NCBI GenBank assembly: GCA_023435225.1
Contig: JAEYRX010000088.1
Location: forward strand, 7,052-71,051
DNA: 64,000 bases
From: Bacillota bacterium
GTDB taxonomy: Bacteria; Bacillota; UBA4882; UBA8346
Direction: 5' to 3'
Part shown: positions 58,273-64,000 of the stretch, in pieces
How positions within the stretch are numbered: the first letter of the stretch is position 1
Layout: each line of letters opens with the position of its first letter
Notes under the pieces: model-generated
What the model saw: only the letters and a program-made list of their open reading frames with translations
Databases searched by the model: none
What the model was told of the DNA's origin: nothing
Program-made: the position numbers and the translations under genes

Positions 58273-60596
58273 AGATCGACCATATTGTATTGCTGCTTTT
58301 AGCTCTAGTTATCGGTATTTTAGCAGCTATCCCGGTTAAGCTTCCTCCTATTTGCTGGATGTTTTTATGTCTCGGTTCGTTAATCCTACTAATTCATTCG
58401 GCCGTCTTTAATCGGCGGACCTTTATTTGGTTGCTTTTAGCTTGTTTTTTGAGCATTGGTAGTTTATTGACCGGTTTGGCACGGGATAGACATCAGCAGA
58501 TGTTGGAGCATAATAAACAATTTAACCGGAAAGAAGTTACCGTTGAAGGAGTTCAAATAAAACGCTCCGAAAATATCCGGTATGGTATTATTTTTACTCT
58601 CGAAATTAAGAAACCTCATTTAACTTCTCCAAACGGAAAAATAGTAATCTTATCTCCAAAGAAAATACCTTCAAGCTGGTTTGGCCGAAGAATCCGGGTT
58701 ACCGGCAAATTTAAAACCATCCCCGAAGAAAATTTGTTATTTCCTCAATTTGAAGAAAAACGGGGTTTGACCGGTACAATTGTGCTTACTTCAACAGCAG
58801 AATTGTTAGAAGGTCCCGGATTACCACTACCTTATATCTGGGCTGATCGGCTCCGGAGTGCGATGATTAGAACCGGGAATAAAGTGTTGAGTCCGGAAAA
58901 TGCCGCGGTTCTCCATGGGATGATTTTTAGTGACAAATTAGGTATTAAAATTACCAATCCGGCCATGATTAATGATCTGCGGCGAACCGGGACCATTCAT
59001 TTGTTATCCGTCTCCGGTTTGCATATTGGATTTTTAGTAATCGGATTGTCCTTTATTTTGAATCTATTAAAAGTTAAAAAAGTAGGGCGGGTTATAATTT
59101 TAACCTCGGTAATTTGGTTTTACATCCTGATGACCGGGTTGACACCTCCGGTATTACGGGCCGGAGTTATGTTTTTAATCGTGATTATCGGACAAGTTTT
59201 GAAAGTTGGTGATAACCACCTTAACCGCCTATCGTTGGCGGCGGTAGTTTTACTTTTATTCAATCCGTATCAATTATTTGAGTTGGGATTTCAACTGTCG
59301 TTTACGGCCACTTTCGGAATTCTATGGTTATTTCCTTTGCTGGAAGAGCATTTTCCTGTTCGCCACAAGTTTTTGAAACTTATCTGGCAAGGTTTATTAG
59401 TCTCTATTAGCGCCCAATTAATGATTATCCCGGTAATTGTTTATTATTTTGAACAAATCTCTTGGATAAGTCCGTTGGTTAATTTGTTAATTATTATTCC
59501 GGTGGAAATAATCGTAACTGGAGGATTGATCGGAGAAAGCCTAGGTATAATATTACCTCTCCTTGGGAAGTGCCTATTAATAATTGTTGATTGGAATATA
59601 ACCTATATCCGCTGGATTGTTTATACTTTTGCCAGTCCTGATTGGGCGATTTCCTGGTGCCCACCTTGGCCTTGGCCTTGGATATTTGCTTATTATGTGT
59701 TCGGGGTGTTAATTTTGGATCATCTCCGCCCCAGTCAGCTCTTTCAGAAACGACGAATTAATTATGGCAAAGTTTTCGTCGGTATTTTAGTTATTCTGAA
59801 TTTATTTATTTGGAGTGGTTTAATAACCAAAAATCTTAATAAAAATCTTGCAGTAACTTTTATTGATGTTGGCCAGGGTGATGCCGTTTATATCAGGACT
59901 CCTGATCAGCTTCATATTTTAATCGATGGCGGAGATGTCGGTAAAGGAAATCGGGTATTACAGTTTCTATGGACCAGAGGGGTTAAACAGCTGGACTTTG
60001 TTCTATTGACTCATCCGGACCGGGACCATAGTGGCGGACTGGCAGAGGTTTTACAGGTAATACCCGTTAAGATATTATATCTTCCTCCTTATTCCGATAG
60101 CCGGGATTATGACCTCTTTCTACATAATATTAAGTTATTAAAAAGTATCAGGAAATCACCTCTTGATGGTAAAGAATTGCGATTTGGGCGATATTTAAAA
60201 GGAAAAGTTCTTTTTGATCCTGATGCTGATTCCGAAAATGACCGTTCTTTGGTATTAGCTTTGAACTATGGCAAAAACAGTTTATTGTTGACAGGAGATC
60301 TCAGCTTTGAAGGCGAAATTTTCTTAACAAGGAAGTATCCGCAAATTTTACGATCATCAGTGCTGAAAGTCGGGCATCATGGCAGTAATTATGCCAGCGG
60401 ACTACCGTTTTTGATGCAGGTAAAACCGAAAGTAGCCATAATTTCGGTTGGGTCCGGAAACCGCTATGGTCACCCGGGAGATGAAACTATAAACCGGCTT
60501 CGGTCATGCGGAACAGCAATTTACCGGACCGACCGGCAAGGTTTGATCGATCTTAAGCTTGACGGGGAGAAAATATATGTTAGAAGAAGCAAATAA
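58269..60596 (+). CDS. comEC: DNA uptake channel ComEC/Rec2
   Basis: 775-residue membrane protein that passes single-stranded DNA into the cytosol. N-terminal DUF4131 domain (1-170), central competence domain with several helices (about 215-490: RTGTIHLLSVSGLHIGFLVI, GLTPPVLRAGVMFLIV), and a C-terminal metallo-beta-lactamase-like domain (525-775: VTFIDVGQGDAVYI, LTHPDRDHSGGL, LLTGDL, KVGHHGSNYASGLP) that carries the zinc nuclease motifs. Complete, so transformation may be functional, though the pilus genes are not in this window. Overlaps comEA by 4 bp. Confidence 0.96.
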   Translation: MKIDHIVLLLLALVIGILAAIPVKLPPICWMFLCLGSLILLIHSAVFNRRTFIWLLLACFLSIGSLLTGLARDRHQQMLEHNKQFNRKEVTVEGVQIKRSENIRYGIIFTLEIKKPHLTSPNGKIVILSPKKIPSSWFGRRIRVTGKFKTIPEENLLFPQFEEKRGLTGTIVLTSTAELLEGPGLPLPYIWADRLRSAMIRTGNKVLSPENAAVLHGMIFSDKLGIKITNPAMINDLRRTGTIHLLSVSGLHIGFLVIGLSFILNLLKVKKVGRVIILTSVIWFYILMTGLTPPVLRAGVMFLIVIIGQVLKVGDNHLNRLSLAAVVLLLFNPYQLFELGFQLSFTATFGILWLFPLLEEHFPVRHKFLKLIWQGLLVSISAQLMIIPVIVYYFEQISWISPLVNLLIIIPVEIIVTGGLIGESLGIILPLLGKCLLIIVDWNITYIRWIVYTFASPDWAISWCPPWPWPWIFAYYVFGVLILDHLRPSQLFQKRRINYGKVFVGILVILNLFIWSGLITKNLNKNLAVTFIDVGQGDAVYIRTPDQLHILIDGGDVGKGNRVLQFLWTRGVKQLDFVLLTHPDRDHSGGLAEVLQVIPVKILYLPPYSDSRDYDLFLHNIKLLKSIRKSPLDGKELRFGRYLKGKVLFDPDADSENDRSLVLALNYGKNSLLLTGDLSFEGEIFLTRKYPQILRSSVLKVGHHGSNYASGLPFLMQVKPKVAIISVGSGNRYGHPGDETINRLRSCGTAIYRTDRQGLIDLKLDGEKIYVRRSK

Positions 60597-60611
60597 TTGA
60601 GGGGATTATCA

Positions 60612-61607
60612 ATGAACCGGAATGAATTTATAAAACATATAACGGAAAATAGATTGCTTAATGCTTATTTGTTTCTAGGTGAAGAGCGTTTATTCCATCA
60701 AGAATTAGTTAATTTAGCTATTAATAAACTATTGGCTCCGGAAGATCGGGAGTTTAACTATATGAAAGTCGACGCTTCGACTATTGATCCGAATGATTTG
60801 CTGAATAACCTGGAAACCCCGTCCTTCTTCGGCGGTACCCGGGTAATTTATCTGTTTGACTTTGAAAACGGTGTTTCCGGGATAGAAGAAGCGGTTTTAA
60901 AAGGCTGCTCCAATCTGGCTGACGGGGTTTATTTGTTTATTTCCGCTTTAAAACTTGATGGTCGGAAAAAACTCCACCAAGAACTTCAAAAAAGACTTAA
61001 TGTAGTGGATTGCGCTAAAATCAGCCGGAATGACCTACCGGTCTGGTTAAAACAACGTTCGGAAAAAATGGGATTGGTATTAACTCCGGTACAAATTAGG
61101 ATATTAGCACAACGCATAGGAACCGATTTATTACGGGCCCGGAATGAATTAGAAAAGTTAAAAACATATCTGGGAGAAAAAACCGCGATCACCGATGAGG
61201 AATTCGATTTATTAGTACCTGGTGAACCGGAGCCTGATATTTTTGCACTAATCGATGCAGTAGCCGACCGAAATCCCCAAAACGGAATTCCCCGGTTGGA
61301 AGAGTTACTAAACTCCGGGGAAAATGAGTTGAAGATCCTGGCCACTCTATCGCGACAGTTTCGTAATATTACGGCGGCTTTTGAAGCCCGCCGGCGGGGA
61401 ATGACTTCCAGAGAACTGGCAGGATTCCTAGGGATTAATCCGTATGTAGCCGAAAAAAGTTTTCACCAATCAGGCCGGTTTTCCCTTGAGGAGTTGCAAA
61501 AAGTATTGGAAAGGTTGATCCAGGCTGATTACCGGATGAAGACCGGGCAAAGAGAGCCAAGGTTGGAGTTGGAATTGGCAGTGGTGGAAATTTGCACTTT
61601 AGGCTAG
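60612..61607 (+). CDS. holA: DNA polymerase III delta subunit
   Basis: 331-residue clamp-loader subunit. N-terminal AAA-like domain (LNAYLFLGEERLFHQELVNL, VIYLFDFENG), middle DSRWPVWLKQR-type helical region (LPVWLKQRSEKMGLVLTPVQ), GTDLLRARNELEKL, and the C-terminal collar domain (SGENELKILATLSRQFRNIT). GAGGGG precedes the ATG at 60612; the TTG at 60597 in frame lies before the site. Conserved location after comEC. Confidence 0.95.
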   Translation: MNRNEFIKHITENRLLNAYLFLGEERLFHQELVNLAINKLLAPEDREFNYMKVDASTIDPNDLLNNLETPSFFGGTRVIYLFDFENGVSGIEEAVLKGCSNLADGVYLFISALKLDGRKKLHQELQKRLNVVDCAKISRNDLPVWLKQRSEKMGLVLTPVQIRILAQRIGTDLLRARNELEKLKTYLGEKTAITDEEFDLLVPGEPEPDIFALIDAVADRNPQNGIPRLEELLNSGENELKILATLSRQFRNITAAFEARRRGMTSRELAGFLGINPYVAEKSFHQSGRFSLEELQKVLERLIQADYRMKTGQREPRLELELAVVEICTLG

Positions 61608-61633
61608 TTTATAGTTTATAGTTGACAGTTAAG
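61607..61633. repeat. Heptamer repeat (AGTTTAT/AGTTGAC)
   Basis: Four 7-nt steps, AGTTTAT twice, AGTTGAC and AGTTAAG, starting at the holA stop codon. Confidence 0.7.
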
Positions 61634-61710
61634 GATTCTAAGATGATAACTATTTTTTTAGTGACGACCGGTATTGCTGGATATAGAATGGAAAAGAATA
61701 TGTTCTTATT

Positions 61711-61740
61711 GCCCGGCTAATTTTTAAGTCGGGTTTTTGA
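61711..61740 (+). terminator. Terminator after holA
   Basis: CCCGGCT and AGTCGGG form a short stem around a T-rich loop, followed by TTTTTGA. Confidence 0.65.
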
Positions 61741-61823
61741 TTTCTTACTTTGAGCCAAAAATAAGTATCTTTAATAATCAAAAACATCCGATAACTATTT
61801 ATAGAGTTAAGGAGGTCATTGAA

Positions 61824-63476
61824 ATGAAACGATATATTAAAGCCTTAATTATTATATTTTTTTCGTTATTAGTAGCTTTTTTGACTTTAATTTACGCCGA
61901 AGAACCGGCAGCGATAGACCAAGAGACAGTCAAGGCGGAAATTGATAATCTGCTGATTCCTTTACAACCTAGAGCGGAATATTCCATCGTCAAAATCTGC
62001 GGACCTATTAATAATCTTTGTGCCGTAGCCGTCAACCCGCCGTACCGAGAGTTTCCGAATGTGTTTATTTTCAAATACGACATCGAGTCCGGGAGATATA
62101 TCCGAGTTTTTGAAGGTTTATGTTTAGGGCTCCAGGATGAGCCGTCCGGGATACTGGATTTACATACGGTCGGTATGGGGATTGATACTATTTTAAATGA
62201 CAAAAATGATGAAAAAGTGAGTTTTGATAGTGATACACTTAGAAAGTTTATTGAGCTTTCGGCTGGTACCGGGATGGTAGCCATTCCTTATCAAGAGTTC
62301 GTTCATCTTCAGGGCCCTACTGATATTAAAAGGTCATATATTATTGATAAAACCAACTTCTATGATTTAGCTCTTAAATTGTTTGGGGATGTTTATCAAA
62401 ATTATCCTCGTCAGGATTGTACGATGTATGATATGCCCGATTTAACTGATCTCCAATTGTCATATCAAGACGGTTCATATTTGATTACCGGTATTACCGC
62501 TAACCGGCAAAAATGGGAGGTTTCTTTTAGCGGAATTGACTCGGATAAAAATTTTTTACTACAAAAGAAAGTAAACGCCGAAAAATATGACGGAGAACCG
62601 GCTGATGAATATGAGGCTTTACTTGAAAAAGCCGGGGCGGAATCCGATGATAATCCTAAAAGCATCATAGCAATCTTAAATAAAGCCAAAGAACTCAATC
62701 CGAAAAATCCTCAAGCGTATTTTTTAGCCGGTAATCTTTACTATAAAATGGGAGATACCAAAAAAGCCGGCGCTGAATACCAAGAAGCTCTCAACTTATC
62801 TTCCGTTCGGGAGAAGAAGAAGTATATCAGCCGACTTAATGCAACTACTACTTTTTTCAAATCTCAAAAGGAAAGTGATTTGCTAAAAAAAGGATATGAT
62901 GCCATCGAGACTGATAAGCCCAAAGAAGCAATTAAAATTCTTAATAAAGCTTTAAAGCTTAATCCCGCTAATGTCCGGATCTATTATGAAATGGGCTATG
63001 CTTATATTGAATTAAATGATGTATCAAAAGCAATTACATATTTGGAGAAGGGAAGAGCTATCCATCCCGCTTATAATTATATTTTAAATGAACTTAAGTA
63101 TGCTTATTCCGAACAAGGAGACATAGTAAGATTAAAGATGGTTGTTGATGATTTATTAAAGTATTATGGAGAAACTCCGGAACTTTATCAGGAACTTGGT
63201 TTTGCTTATTATAGCAATGATATGGTCGATATGGCCATTGACAGCCTGGAAACTAATATTCAAAAATTCCCTGATTATTATATTTCCTATTATTCATTGG
63301 GTCAGATTTATTATTTAACGAAAAATTACTCCCGAGCCAAGGAATTACTAAATATTTTTGTAGATAAGGCTACTCCGAATGATTTAGGAGATAACTCCGA
63401 TTCGTTTGAACAATATCGGGAAAAAGCGTTGTTTATTATTAATCAATGTAACGCAGAAGAGGCCCAGGGAGATTAA
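61824..63476 (+). CDS. Exported tetratricopeptide-repeat protein
   Basis: 550 residues. Signal peptide (YIKALIIIFFSLLVAFLTLI YA), a non-repeat N-terminal domain of about 230 residues (with VKICGPINNLCAVAVNPPYR, unrecognised), then TPR units (from about residue 275: NPKSIIAILNKAKELNPKNP, AYFLAGNLYYKMGDTKKAGA, EAIKILNKALKLNPANVRIY, YYSLGQIYYLTKNYSRAKEL). AAGGAGG precedes the ATG at 61824; the frame extends to 61737 without a site. TPRs suggest a scaffold for envelope protein complexes; no partner is evident. Confidence 0.82.
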   Translation: MKRYIKALIIIFFSLLVAFLTLIYAEEPAAIDQETVKAEIDNLLIPLQPRAEYSIVKICGPINNLCAVAVNPPYREFPNVFIFKYDIESGRYIRVFEGLCLGLQDEPSGILDLHTVGMGIDTILNDKNDEKVSFDSDTLRKFIELSAGTGMVAIPYQEFVHLQGPTDIKRSYIIDKTNFYDLALKLFGDVYQNYPRQDCTMYDMPDLTDLQLSYQDGSYLITGITANRQKWEVSFSGIDSDKNFLLQKKVNAEKYDGEPADEYEALLEKAGAESDDNPKSIIAILNKAKELNPKNPQAYFLAGNLYYKMGDTKKAGAEYQEALNLSSVREKKKYISRLNATTTFFKSQKESDLLKKGYDAIETDKPKEAIKILNKALKLNPANVRIYYEMGYAYIELNDVSKAITYLEKGRAIHPAYNYILNELKYAYSEQGDIVRLKMVVDDLLKYYGETPELYQELGFAYYSNDMVDMAIDSLETNIQKFPDYYISYYSLGQIYYLTKNYSRAKELLNIFVDKATPNDLGDNSDSFEQYREKALFIINQCNAEEAQGD

Positions 63477-63794
63477 AATTACAGACATTTATAAACACTA
63501 TTTAAAAGCGGAGGTCTTATTATGGAGCTATGTTTGTTCATTTTACTTTGAAAATAAGTTATAAAACCATTAACAAAAAAAGTTTTATTCCCAAAATTTG
63601 CTATGAAATTTCTAAATTTAATCCTGCCAGCACTTTTATTGACACATAAACTCACCTTTCCCAAAAAATCAAAGTTTTTTTAATCTTTTTCCCAAAAAAA
63701 CTCGACTATGGCAGGATTTTCCCGAATAATAGAGAAATATTTTGGATGAAAAATGCTAAACTTTGGATAAGAATCATCCGATGGATCTATATAG
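63477..63794. other. Intergenic region, no gene seen
   Basis: GGAGG plus ATG at 63522 opens only nine codons. ATCCTGCCA near 63615 and TGGCAGGAT near 63708 form a distant inverted repeat. The rest is AT-rich without a pattern I can name. Confidence 0.3.
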
Positions 63795-64000
63795 GATGAA
63801 ATAAATTAGTAGGCATTATGATTTGCATTCCTAAATTTGAATGCAATTGGCGTTAAATCGGCATTTATTTCATCTATATAAGTTGAATTAAATTTCCCGA
63901 ATAAATATTACGTCTCTAAAGCCAGACGTAATAGGAAATTAATGAATTTAATTCAACTTATTACAGCGGTAAATAAGATGAACTAAATTCTGCTATTTAC
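63795..64000. mobile_element. Composite two-hairpin element, runs off right edge
   Basis: Hairpin B (GATGAAATAAAT ... ATTTATTTCATC with inner TTTGCATTC / GAATGCAA), TATAT, hairpin A (AAGTTGAATTAAATT ... AATTTAATTCAACTT with inner TTACGTC/GACGTAA), ATTACAGCGGTAA, then the beginning of another hairpin B (GATGAACTAAAT). The A plus B order matches the insert in arr, with an extra B in front. Confidence 0.75.

Noticed and set aside
63613..63716. Sigma-54 promoter at TGGCAGGA
   Set aside because: No TTGC element at the -12 spacing; only an inverted repeat remains.

Overview
The window reads as chromosomal DNA of a low-GC member of the Bacillota. The housekeeping genes (nadK-argR-recN, comEA-comEC-holA, HU, an Lrp-lysE pair, RsgA, a second gyrase/topoisomerase IV pair, an ECF sigma factor) and the strong GGAGG ribosome sites with frequent TTG starts fit that group. 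Several genes make sense only in a cell with an outer membrane: a secretin, two beta-barrel proteins ending in aromatic membrane-anchor strands, and two LolA-like periplasmic proteins beside Lol/MacB-type permeases. I therefore infer a diderm Bacillota, of the kind seen in Limnochordia/Hydrogenispora-like lineages. The exact taxon cannot be read from the sequence.

Layout. Positions 1-11400 hold small metabolic and transport genes: an M48 protease cut by the left edge, a CDF-like transporter, three acetyltransferases, an extra RsgA GTPase behind an attenuator-like leader, a YitT protein, a NapH-like ferredoxin, lrp-lysE, a homocitrate synthase and HU. Positions 11700-27400 are an envelope-stress region. 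It has a soluble PAS histidine kinase-receiver hybrid, two BlaR1-like M56 proteases with one intact and one broken blaI, and a duplicated ABC permease / LolA-like / outer-membrane cassette under BlaI-type operators, ending in two NlpC/P60-like enzymes. Positions 27400-31000 are a gene graveyard: an esterase, a flavin reductase, a DUF4332-like gene, a rifampin ADP-ribosyltransferase split by a 176-bp element and a truncated B1 metallo-beta-lactamase, followed by a 21-nt tandem array.

Positions 31200-33930 (minus strand) are an ECF sigma / anti-sigma / membrane-sensor operon. Transketolase follows, then a minus-strand parE-parC-like pair whose promoter spacer contains a perfect LexA box. A ykkC-family riboswitch precedes a three-gene ABC-2 exporter. 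Positions 45000-52160 hold a SARP/BTAD regulator and a secretin operon: a small secreted subunit, an Ig-like chaperone-like protein, a short secretin and an STN-domain beta-barrel. It resembles a surface-appendage assembly system built on a secretin instead of an usher. The right end is standard chromosome: nadK, argR, recN, tlpA-ccdA, comEA-comEC-holA and a TPR protein.

The intergenic spaces are unusually rich in repeats: a 98-bp MITE in two nearly identical copies, a composite TA-inserted hairpin element, two exact-period 21-nt arrays, heptamer (7-nt) microrepeats at eight sites, and two families of dispersed long hairpins. The best candidates for undescribed biology are the BlaI/BlaR1-controlled Lol-like system and the SARP-secretin operon.
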